A stretch of DNA of 64,000 bases. Source: Legionella qingyii (GTDB lineage Bacteria > Pseudomonadota > Gammaproteobacteria > Legionellales > Legionellaceae). This document shows positions 57,453 through 64,000 of the stretch, one piece after another. Where the stretch lies: contig NZ_QHJG01000014.1 in the NCBI RefSeq assembly GCF_003184185.1, forward strand, positions 1 through 64,000, written 5' to 3'. The translations under genes were made by a program, and so were the position numbers. Positions within the stretch are counted from its first letter, which is position 1. Every line of letters begins with the position of its first letter. The notes beneath the pieces were generated by a model, which saw only the letters and a list, made by a program, of their open reading frames with translations, did not search any database and was not told where the DNA came from.

Positions 57453-58415
57453 TTAAATGTTTCCTATATATTTCAAGCCAAAGTAAGGGCCAGCAGCAGC
57501 GAAATCAGTTGCTGTAACTGGTAATACGGTTGTATTTAACGCATGAATGTAGTTAAACCACATGTATCCAGCATCCAGTACCAAATCACCTTGTGCCATT
57601 GCATAATCATAGCTAGCACCCAATTTAGCTTCTAATTCAGGAACGATCGCTGTTCTGGTTCCGCTAATATCAACGGTGAACACATTAGGAAGAACAGGAT
57701 TAGAGCCATCTGGGTCAATGAAATCAACATTGTAGCTATGTTTTTGTGAACCAACTAACAATGCACCAGCTGCTTTAGCATAAATACCAAAACCATTACC
57801 GAATACATAGTTCATGTCGATACCAGTACGTGGTCCGAAACCGTTGTACTGAGTGTTTCCTTCAAATGTAAGCGTATAGTCTGGAACACCATTATCGAAG
57901 TCTGTTCCAAATGCATGCATGCTTCTCTTAATGCTAGCAAATTGGAAACCGCCATGGAAACGGATTTTTTTGTTCGCGCTGAAATCAACGAACTGACCGA
58001 ATTCACCGTTAACTGCATCCCATCTGTTTTTATGGCCAAAACCAATTAATACATCTGGGGCAATAGCAGGAGTAAATTCATGGTTGTTCCAACCAGTATC
58101 TAAGTGATACCAAGTTAAAGTGATGTCGTTTCCAGTATTGAAATGGTAAGAACCTTCAATTTGGAAGCCCCAGTTCCATTGCGCGTCTAGTTCTGTATTC
58201 AAAGAAACGCCTGATGGAGCAATGTTGAGATCCAAAGAAACATTGTTATCAGTCATTGTTTGTAAAACTAATGCTTGACCGCCAATGTTCCATCCAGTAC
58301 TTGGGCAAGGAACAGTAACGTTACCTGGGGTACAAACTGGACCCATGGTACCTGCAAATAATGTACTGCTGCCTAAAGCTAAAATTGCTAAAGTAGTTTT
58401 CTTTAAACTTAACAT
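57453..58415 (-). CDS. Major outer membrane protein (MOMP/OmpS-like), upstream copy
   Basis: The 320-residue protein has a signal peptide ([20 protein letters not shown]) and the [20 protein letters not shown] start. It is nearly identical to the middle copy: differences are mainly in the signal, a short stretch around [10 protein letters not shown] and a few barrel positions. GGAGA precedes the ATG. Its promoter is at 58528-58555. No intrinsic terminator is visible after its stop, so some transcripts could read into the next copy. Confidence 0.93.
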   Translation of the reverse strand: MLSLKKTTLAILALGSSTLFAGTMGPVCTPGNVTVPCPSTGWNIGGQALVLQTMTDNNVSLDLNIAPSGVSLNTELDAQWNWGFQIEGSYHFNTGNDITLTWYHLDTGWNNHEFTPAIAPDVLIGFGHKNRWDAVNGEFGQFVDFSANKKIRFHGGFQFASIKRSMHAFGTDFDNGVPDYTLTFEGNTQYNGFGPRTGIDMNYVFGNGFGIYAKAAGALLVGSQKHSYNVDFIDPDGSNPVLPNVFTVDISGTRTAIVPELEAKLGASYDYAMAQGDLVLDAGYMWFNYIHALNTTVLPVTATDFAAAGPYFGLKYIGNI

Positions 58416-58527
58416 GCTTATGTCTCCGCATAAATTATTATTGTTTCCTATTTCATTGATAACTCTCTACTAGGAGTTGTCATTAGCATGCCTTCGTCGC
58501 TTCAGGTCGATGCATGCAACAGTGTGA

Positions 58528-58555
58528 GTATTAGCAGTGGAGTAGAATAAGTCAA
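58528..58555 (-). promoter_or_regulatory. Sigma-70 promoter of the upstream MOMP gene
   Basis: TTGACT (58555-58550) and TAATAC (58533-58528) lie 16 bases apart on the minus strand, with TGC just before the -10 box (extended -10). The leader is about 105 bases. The rest of the gap (58556-58815) is AT-rich with no ORF. Confidence 0.7.
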
Positions 58556-58815
58556 GAAGATTTACTAAAAAAAATTAATATTTTTCAAGTATATATGCTT
58601 TTTTTACGCATTGGATGTTTTTTTTGAGCAGCATGGCTGTTCTTTGGTTTTACCTATTAAAAAAAATGTGGCCTCTGCGCTTTCTTAAAAAATGCAAGAA
58701 CAGAGTACCGAGGATGACTAATATAGAGCATCCATAAAAACTTGCAACCTTTTTTAAAATTTAATGATCTTGCAATTTAATTTATTTATTTGACTTAATT
58801 ACAATCAAGCGAACT

Positions 58816-59697
58816 CTATTTTTTTATTAGCGTAATCACCACTCTTCGGTTCGCTGCACGACCTGCATCGGTATCATTTCTGGCTACCGGGTACAGTTCA
58901 CCCACCCAAGTCACATGCAGCATTTTTTTAGGTACACCAAGTTTTAGTAAATATTTTTGCACCATTCGCGCCCTATTTTCAGATACTGCGTTGTTATAAC
59001 CCTTTCGCCCACTCGCATCAGCATAGCCAATGATTCTTATTTCATTTATTTGAGCATCTGCCTCTACATAGTGTGCAATACGACGTAATTGTTCCTTATC
59101 TGCATCACTCAACTCGCTATTATCTTCTTTATAATGGAAGACACTTTCTCGTATCTGCTGATAATCGAACGGTAACAAATTTCCAATACATTCTTGATAG
59201 CGGGAATAAGGCTTTTGAAATCCAACGGGTGATAAAGCAACCGTTGTATTAAACCCTGTTTCAGATCGATAGCTGAAATTTGGTTCGTAGCCTTGTGATA
59301 GGAACGTGAGTAACTTTAAACTTGCATCGCGCCTTAGATAGATACCAAACTCACCCGGCTTAACCATTAGCTCTCCTGCAAAAACAGAAGGTCGATCTGG
59401 CTTCCAATTGGGCGATTTTATGATGATTTTAGCATGTAAATACTGCTGGACTTCATCCCACGTCCGTAAAACAAAATGGGGAGGTTGTGCCGCATATTGT
59501 TCAAAATATGCGATGCCATAATTAGGGATAGTAAGTGCCAATCCACAGCGAATCGGATTACGGCTGACTCGCCATCCCTTTGCACCTAAAGGATTTGCAA
59601 AATGAACTTGCGTCATTGTATGTGCAGTATTTATTGTAAGCACCGTGCTCAACGCAATACATGCCATAAATTGTCCTTTGTGATCCACAAATGCCAT
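58816..59697 (-). CDS. motY: MotY-like OmpA-family protein
   Basis: The 293-residue exported protein has an N-terminal domain with a MotY look: GWRVSRNPIRCGLALTIPNY (residues 40-59), and a second Cys in the YQECIGNLLPF segment (about residue 170). The C-terminal OmpA domain binds peptidoglycan: IRIIGYADASGRKGYNNAVS, ENRARMVQKYLLKLGV and GRAANRRVVITLI. MotY forms the T-ring of polar sodium-type flagellar motors in Vibrio. The next genes, divergent, are pyrC and rnt, the same neighbours as in Pseudomonas and Vibrio, which supports the name. Confidence 0.8.
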   Translation of the reverse strand: MAFVDHKGQFMACIALSTVLTINTAHTMTQVHFANPLGAKGWRVSRNPIRCGLALTIPNYGIAYFEQYAAQPPHFVLRTWDEVQQYLHAKIIIKSPNWKPDRPSVFAGELMVKPGEFGIYLRRDASLKLLTFLSQGYEPNFSYRSETGFNTTVALSPVGFQKPYSRYQECIGNLLPFDYQQIRESVFHYKEDNSELSDADKEQLRRIAHYVEADAQINEIRIIGYADASGRKGYNNAVSENRARMVQKYLLKLGVPKKMLHVTWVGELYPVARNDTDAGRAANRRVVITLIKK

Positions 59698-59766
59698 CTT
59701 TTACTCATTCTCGCTACTTGTTTCATGTTATCCTTAATTATCGGCAAGAACGCAGGAATCTTTACT

Positions 59767-60804
59767 ATGCAAACGCTAATAATTAATCGCCCTGACGATT
59801 GGCATGTTCATCTTAGAGATAATGAGATGTTGCAACACACAGTGGCAGATAGTGCAAAGCATTTTGCTCGCGCATTAATAATGCCAAATCTTAAACCGGC
59901 TTTAACAACATTGTCATCCCTTGGTGAATACAGAAATAGAATTCTGACAGCACTACCCAAAGGATCTACTTTTGAGCCTTATATGACTTTTTATCTTAAT
60001 GATTCCGTGTGTGCCGAAGAATTACATCAAGCCGCAAAAACTCCTTATGTTCTCGGTGCAAAACTTTACCCGGCAGGCGCAACGACCAATTCAGAAGCAG
60101 GTGCAAAATCGTTAACAGCTCTTTATCCTCTTTTTGAAGTGTTACAAAATAATAATCTGGCGTTGCAAATTCATGGGGAAGTTACTCATAGTGATATTTT
60201 TGAACGTGAGTCCTTATTTATTGATGAGTATTTAAAGCCAATCGTCCGAAATTTTCCCAAACTAAGAGTAGTCCTTGAACACATATCAACACAAGCTGCT
60301 GTCGAATATGTAACAGATGCTCCAGCAACAGTTGCGGCAACGATTACTCCACATCATTTATTATATAACCGCAATAAACTGCTGGCCGGCGGACTGAGAC
60401 CCCATTATTATTGTTTACCTATTTTAAAGCATGAAAAAGATCAAAAGGCGTTACAGGATGCTGCCTGTAGCGGTAATCCGAAGTTTTTTGCTGGAACTGA
60501 TAGCGCCCCTCATATCGTAAGTGCCAAAGAAAGTGCCTGTGGTTGTGCAGGAATTTATTCTGCTCCCTTTGCTCTCGCTCTATATACACAAGTATTTGAT
60601 GAAATGAACCAGTTAAAACAACTTAATCATTTTCTCAGTCGTTTTGGTGCTGAGTTCTATCAGCTACCCATCAATCAACAACACATTGAACTCATTAAAT
60701 CCCCACAAACTATACCCGATTATCTGCCTTTAGGCTCAAACCAAGTTGTTCCGATCGCTGCAGGTGAAACCATCCAATGGAGCATTCATGAGCCCACGCG
60801 ATAG
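59767..60804 (+). CDS. pyrC: Dihydroorotase PyrC
   Basis: PyrC cyclises carbamoyl-aspartate to dihydroorotate in pyrimidine synthesis. The start at 59767 (MQTLIINRPDDWHVHLRDNE) has AGGA upstream; a longer frame overlaps motY and is not supported. The 345-residue protein has the metal-binding HVHLRD (about residue 13), carbamylated Lys region GAKLYPAGATTNSEAG, HGEVT, VLEHISTQAAV and FAGTDSAPH. It is the class of E. coli PyrC. Its end overlaps rnt. Confidence 0.96.
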   Translation: MQTLIINRPDDWHVHLRDNEMLQHTVADSAKHFARALIMPNLKPALTTLSSLGEYRNRILTALPKGSTFEPYMTFYLNDSVCAEELHQAAKTPYVLGAKLYPAGATTNSEAGAKSLTALYPLFEVLQNNNLALQIHGEVTHSDIFERESLFIDEYLKPIVRNFPKLRVVLEHISTQAAVEYVTDAPATVAATITPHHLLYNRNKLLAGGLRPHYYCLPILKHEKDQKALQDAACSGNPKFFAGTDSAPHIVSAKESACGCAGIYSAPFALALYTQVFDEMNQLKQLNHFLSRFGAEFYQLPINQQHIELIKSPQTIPDYLPLGSNQVVPIAAGETIQWSIHEPTR

Positions 60805-61417
60805 TGTATTTTATATGAATTTAAAAGAACGATTTCGTGGTTTCTTACCTGTCGTCGTTGATGTAGAAACAGCCGGTATAGATCCATACAAAAACGCATT
60901 GTTAGAAATGTGCATCGTATTAATTTTTATGGATGAACAAGGTAATTTTTATCGTGGCAAAAGTCATTTTGAACATATTTTGCCTTTCCCTGGCGCTGAA
61001 TTGGATCAAAAATCCCTGGAGTTCAATCAAATAGATCCTTACCAACCTCTGCGTTTTGCGCTGGATGAAAAAATCGCTTTGGAAAATCTATTTAAACCCA
61101 TTTTTACTGCGCTTAAAGAAACTCAATGTCAGCGCGCTGTCTTGGTTGGCCATAATGCATGGTTTGATTTATTGTTTATAAAAGAAGCCATCAAAAGAAC
61201 AGGAGTTAAATCACCATTTCATGCCTTTACTTGCTTCGATACAGCTACATTAGGCGGGCTCATATATGGGCAAACCGTATTAGCCAAAGCAGCTCAAGCA
61301 GCAGGAATTCCTTTTGATGCTCAGGAAGCACATTCAGCGATTTATGATGCAGAAAAAACCGCCGATTTATTTTGTCATATGGTCAACATCTGGAAAAAAG
61401 TACAACAAAAAACTTAA
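60788..61417 (+). CDS. rnt: Ribonuclease T
   Basis: RNase T trims the 3' ends of tRNA and other stable RNAs. The start at 60788 (MSPRDSVFYMNLKERFRG) has GGAG six bases upstream. The 209-residue protein has the DEDDh exonuclease motifs VVDVETAGIDPYKNALLE (motif I), LVGHNAWFDLLFIKEA (motif II) and AHSAIYDAEKTADLF (motif III). Overlap with pyrC indicates one transcript. Confidence 0.95.
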   Translation: MSPRDSVFYMNLKERFRGFLPVVVDVETAGIDPYKNALLEMCIVLIFMDEQGNFYRGKSHFEHILPFPGAELDQKSLEFNQIDPYQPLRFALDEKIALENLFKPIFTALKETQCQRAVLVGHNAWFDLLFIKEAIKRTGVKSPFHAFTCFDTATLGGLIYGQTVLAKAAQAAGIPFDAQEAHSAIYDAEKTADLFCHMVNIWKKVQQKT

Positions 61418-61486
61418 TGGAGATTTTGCGAAATATAACCTAATTTAACAATACTAGGATGTGTTGATAACTCATCTCAACACTTC

Positions 61487-61519
61487 ATCTCCCGGAAGAC
61501 GCTTTGCGTCCCCGGGGAT
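61487..61519. terminator. Long dyad between rnt and ahpC
   Basis: CCCGG-AA-GACGC and GCGTC-CC-CCGGG pair around TTT, with a further ATC/GAT match outside. On the plus strand it is followed by CAATTTTT, which suits termination of rnt. It lies between convergent genes. Confidence 0.75.
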
Positions 61520-61525
61520 CAATTT

Positions 61526-62131
61526 TTACAATGATTCAGAATGCTCTGATAAATAAGCAGCAACACCTTCTGTTGATGCTTTCATACCTGCTTTACCTTT
61601 TTGCCAGCCTGCAGGACATACTTCACCATTTTCTTCAAAGTGCTGAACGGCATCAATGATTCTTAAAATTTCGTCCATATTGCGACCTATAGGCAAATCA
61701 TTAACGATTTGTGAACGAACTACGCCATTGGTATCAATAATAAATGCACCTCGGAATGCAACACCCGCACCAGGATGTTCAACTCCATATGATTGGCAAA
61801 TGCTATGAGTCATATCAGCAGCCATAACATATCGAACTGGACCAATACCACCCTTATTAATTGGGGTATTTCTGTATGCATTGTGAGTGAAGTGTGAATC
61901 AATTGAAACAGTAACCACTTCAACATTACGGCTTTTGAACTCATCAATACGATGGTCTAAAGCAATTAACTCAGAAGGACATACAAAAGTAAAATCCAGA
62001 GGATAAAAGAACACGAGCCCATACTTACCTTTTAAATGCTCGTGTAAATTAAATTTATCCATAATCTCACCGTTAGGCATTACAGCTGCTACGGTAAAAT
62101 CAGGAGCTTTTCGTCCCACTAATACGCTCAT
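61526..62131 (-). CDS. ahpC: 2-Cys peroxiredoxin (AhpC/TSA family)
   Basis: The enzyme reduces H2O2 and organic peroxides. The 201-residue protein has the peroxidatic Cys in FYPLDFTFVCPSELIA (about residue 50) and the resolving Cys in GEVCPAGWQKG (about residue 172), so it is a typical 2-Cys type. HLKGKYGLVFFYP and RGAFIIDTNGVVRSQ also fit. It lies 49 bases after grxD on the same strand, so they may be cotranscribed. An AhpD/AhpF partner is not seen here; thioredoxin or glutaredoxin may reduce it. Confidence 0.93.
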   Translation of the reverse strand: MSVLVGRKAPDFTVAAVMPNGEIMDKFNLHEHLKGKYGLVFFYPLDFTFVCPSELIALDHRIDEFKSRNVEVVTVSIDSHFTHNAYRNTPINKGGIGPVRYVMAADMTHSICQSYGVEHPGAGVAFRGAFIIDTNGVVRSQIVNDLPIGRNMDEILRIIDAVQHFEENGEVCPAGWQKGKAGMKASTEGVAAYLSEHSESL

Positions 62132-62180
62132 TCTATGATCTCCATCATTATCGTTATTATTATGGTATTAACTCGTTATA

Positions 62181-62498
62181 TTATGCAGCAATTGCATCAC
62201 GCAGCATTGTTTCTAATTCACCTTGTTGAAATAATTCAGCAATGATATCAGAACCACCGATTAACTCTCCCTTCACATAAAGTTGTGGAAAAGTGGGCCA
62301 ATCAGCGTACTGTGGCAATGTTTGGCGAATATCAGGATTAGCAAGAACATCTACATAGGCAAAATCGACACCACACGATTCGATGCATTGTACCGCACGA
62401 GCAGAAAATCCACATTGTGGCATCTTCGGCGTGCCTTTCATATAAAGCAGAATGGCATTTTCTGCTATTTGCTTTTTAATTTTTTCTAAAGTATCCAC
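62181..62498 (-). CDS. grxD: Monothiol glutaredoxin GrxD
   Basis: GrxD carries iron-sulfur clusters and takes part in iron homeostasis. The 105-residue protein has the monothiol motif PQCGFSARAVQ (about residues 27-37), the WPTFPQLYVKGELIGGSDI cis-Pro segment and normal length. The gene precedes ahpC. It diverges from sodB, so oxidative-stress functions are clustered here. Confidence 0.96.
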   Translation of the reverse strand: MDTLEKIKKQIAENAILLYMKGTPKMPQCGFSARAVQCIESCGVDFAYVDVLANPDIRQTLPQYADWPTFPQLYVKGELIGGSDIIAELFQQGELETMLRDAIAA

Positions 62499-62785
62499 TC
62501 AAACACCTTATAATAAGTTAATTATTGCTCATTATCGCGAAAACCTATAAAAGCCGCAACCAATAAATTTTTAGCACAATAGATTAACAGATCTTGGTTT
62601 AAAAGCCAACTAATGCTCCATTTGACCTAATAATAACCAGCAAACCACGTGTAGATTCTGTTTTTAAGCACTTTCATTATTCCAGGCTAAAAACCGCTTT
62701 TTTTCTTATTATAATTAATCTTCATTGAATATCATGCCCTTCCTGCTACACTTACGCGCACCGAATAAAATAATAGGAGATTAGG
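62499..62785. other. Divergent promoter region of grxD and sodB
   Basis: About 287 AT-rich bases lie between the two start codons. They should hold the promoters of both genes. A weak Fur-like stretch near 62710 was not convincing. No ORF is seen. Confidence 0.4.
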
Positions 62786-63364
62786 ATGACATTTACATTG
62801 CCTGAGTTACCTTACGCCAAGAATGCGTTAGAACCTCACATTTCCAGTGAAACATTAGAGTATCATTACGGCAAGCATCATCAAGCTTACGTCACCAATT
62901 TAAATAAATTAATTCCAGGAACTGAATTTGAAACCATGGATCTGGAAGAGATCATCAAAAAGTCAAATGGCGGCATATTTAACAATGCGGCACAAGTTTG
63001 GAATCATACCTTTTACTGGCATTGCCTCAGTCCTAATGGTGGTGGCGAGCCCCAAGGCAAGTTAGCGGAAGCAATTAACAAACATTTTGGCTCATTCAGT
63101 GCATTTAAAGAAGAGTTTACAAAAACTGCAATATCTACTTTTGGTTCAGGCTGGGCATGGCTTGTTCAAGATAGTACTGGCGCTTTAAAAATAATCAGCA
63201 CCAGTAATGCAGGAACGCCCATGACCGAGGGTTTAACCGCGCTATTGACGTGCGATGTATGGGAACATGCATATTATATTGATTACCGCAATGCACGTCC
63301 TGACTATGTCTCTGCATTCTGGTCTTTGGTTAATTGGGATTTTGTAGTCAGTAATTTGAAATAA
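62786..63364 (+). CDS. sodB: Iron superoxide dismutase SodB
   Basis: SodB converts superoxide to H2O2 and O2 in the cytoplasm. The 192-residue protein has the metal ligands in the usual order: [11 protein letters not shown] (His), [15 protein letters not shown] (His) and [19 protein letters not shown] (Asp and His). The sequence [20 protein letters not shown] is the Fe-type pattern. AGGAG precedes the ATG. An intrinsic terminator follows at 63442-63471. Confidence 0.96.
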   Translation: MTFTLPELPYAKNALEPHISSETLEYHYGKHHQAYVTNLNKLIPGTEFETMDLEEIIKKSNGGIFNNAAQVWNHTFYWHCLSPNGGGEPQGKLAEAINKHFGSFSAFKEEFTKTAISTFGSGWAWLVQDSTGALKIISTSNAGTPMTEGLTALLTCDVWEHAYYIDYRNARPDYVSAFWSLVNWDFVVSNLK

Positions 63365-63441
63365 AAACATTCTTTTTACCATGGATACCTTTCCTCATGT
63401 AGCATAGGGAAGAAAGTTATGTCTATAATGTGGCCGCACCC

Positions 63442-63471
63442 TATCTCTCCCTGAAGGGAGAGATAATTTTT
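63442..63471 (+). terminator. Rho-independent terminator of sodB
   Basis: TATCTCTCCC and GGGAGAGATA form a 10-bp stem with the loop TGAA, followed by ATTTTTG. It lies 78 bases after the sodB stop and before argD. Confidence 0.85.
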
Positions 63472-63504
63472 GAGTGGAGATCCTTCATTTTTAAGGAAAA
63501 CATT

Positions 63505-64000
63505 ATGGCTTTAATTACCAGTTACAATCCTATGCCAATAACTTTCACCCATGGAGAAGGAATTTGGTTGTATGACGAACAAGGCAAGGCCTATCTTGAC
63601 GCTTTAAGTGGGATAGCAGTTTGTGGATTAGGACATTCTCATCCTGATGTCACCAAAACCATACAGCAACAAGCAGCTAAGCTGCTCCATACCTCGAATA
63701 CCTTTCACATCAAACAACAAGAATTACTTGCCGAAAAACTTACAACTATGGCCGGTATGGAGCAAGTTTTTTTCGCTAATTCAGGTGCTGAAGCCAATGA
63801 AGCGGCAATTAAATTGACCCGTCTTTATGGCCATAAAAAGGGAATAGAAACCCCTTCAATTATTGTTATGGAACGAGCGTTCCACGGTCGTACAATGGCT
63901 ACTTTAACCGCATCAGGAAGTCGAAAAGTACAAGCAGGATTTGAACCCTTAGTACCTGGTTTCATTCGTGCTCCTTTTAATGATTTGGATGCCATTCATA
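63505..64000 (+). CDS. argD: Acetylornithine aminotransferase ArgD, N-terminal part
   Basis: ArgD transfers an amino group to N-acetylglutamate semialdehyde in arginine synthesis; it is a PLP enzyme of fold type I. The start at 63505 has a GGA site. The visible 165 residues contain ITFTHGEGIWLYDEQGKAYL, LSGIAVCGLGHSHPDV, HTSNTFHIKQQ, VFFANSGAEANEAAIKLTRL (phosphate loop) and RAFHGRTMATLTASG. These match class III aminotransferases and ArgD in particular. The PLP Lys lies beyond the window end, so the gene is cut by it. Confidence 0.88.
   Translation, partial: MALITSYNPMPITFTHGEGIWLYDEQGKAYLDALSGIAVCGLGHSHPDVTKTIQQQAAKLLHTSNTFHIKQQELLAEKLTTMAGMEQVFFANSGAEANEAAIKLTRLYGHKKGIETPSIIVMERAFHGRTMATLTASGSRKVQAGFEPLVPGFIRAPFNDLDAIH

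Noticed and set aside
1..64000. tRNA, rRNA or CRISPR array
   Set aside because: No cloverleaf, rRNA core sequence or regularly spaced repeats were seen by eye.

Overview
The window is a chromosomal segment of a Legionella-type gamma-proteobacterium (Legionella, Fluoribacter or Tatlockia). The clearest markers are three tandem copies of the Legionella major outer membrane protein (each with the mature start [14 protein letters not shown]), an LbtU-type siderophore porin, and two genes with the look of Dot/Icm effectors. Each of those two loci carries a PmrA-like direct repeat with the same spacing to its -10 box. Most of the rest is conserved housekeeping sequence with compact, translationally coupled operons.

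Layout. 1-847: a decayed gene, then the mnmG promoter. 848-5135: mnmG-rsmG-parA-parB (tRNA modification, 16S rRNA methylation, chromosome partition). 5324-6359: two small unknown genes. 6465-12616, minus strand: a tetrahaem cytochrome c, then ctaC-ctaD-ctaG-ctaE, that is a cytochrome c oxidase whose subunit II carries its own haem c domain. 12747-15451: a LysE exporter, a DUF1841 gene and a HAD-like gene framed by a copy of the DUF1841 3' end, a mini-transposon remnant and an XRE/DUF2975 pair. 16267-19695: ubiE-ubiJ-ubiB-tatA-tatB. 19699-22139: accessory stretch with an acidic unknown protein, a cytochrome P450 remnant and a PARG-like macrodomain protein.

22140-31138, minus strand: GNAT acetyltransferase, MsrB-MsrA fusion, MltB-like transglycosylase, dihaem peroxidase, and a tripartite MacAB/TolC-type exporter. 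31312-34302: apaH (frameshifted), a TraI_2-domain protein and rsmA. 34495-37592: panD, tatC (away from tatAB) and a large charged-helix effector candidate. 37953-45360: hspQ, fre, ubiD, rho, trxA, rsmE and fumC. 45547-49770: small unknowns, a cystathionine beta-synthase core enzyme, a two-gene unit resembling a catalytically dead, split OTU fold, and a DOT1-like methyltransferase.

49891-64000: ihfB, dcd, slipin/NfeD, lbtU, the MOMP array, the motY/pyrC/rnt neighbourhood, the ahpC/grxD/sodB oxidative stress genes, and the start of argD. Several intergenic regions hold dispersed palindromic repeats and a 124-bp MITE-like element (two intact copies, one internally deleted). Three genes are broken by apparent single-base indels (positions 137-705, 20331-20652, apaH). 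No tRNA, rRNA or CRISPR array was seen.
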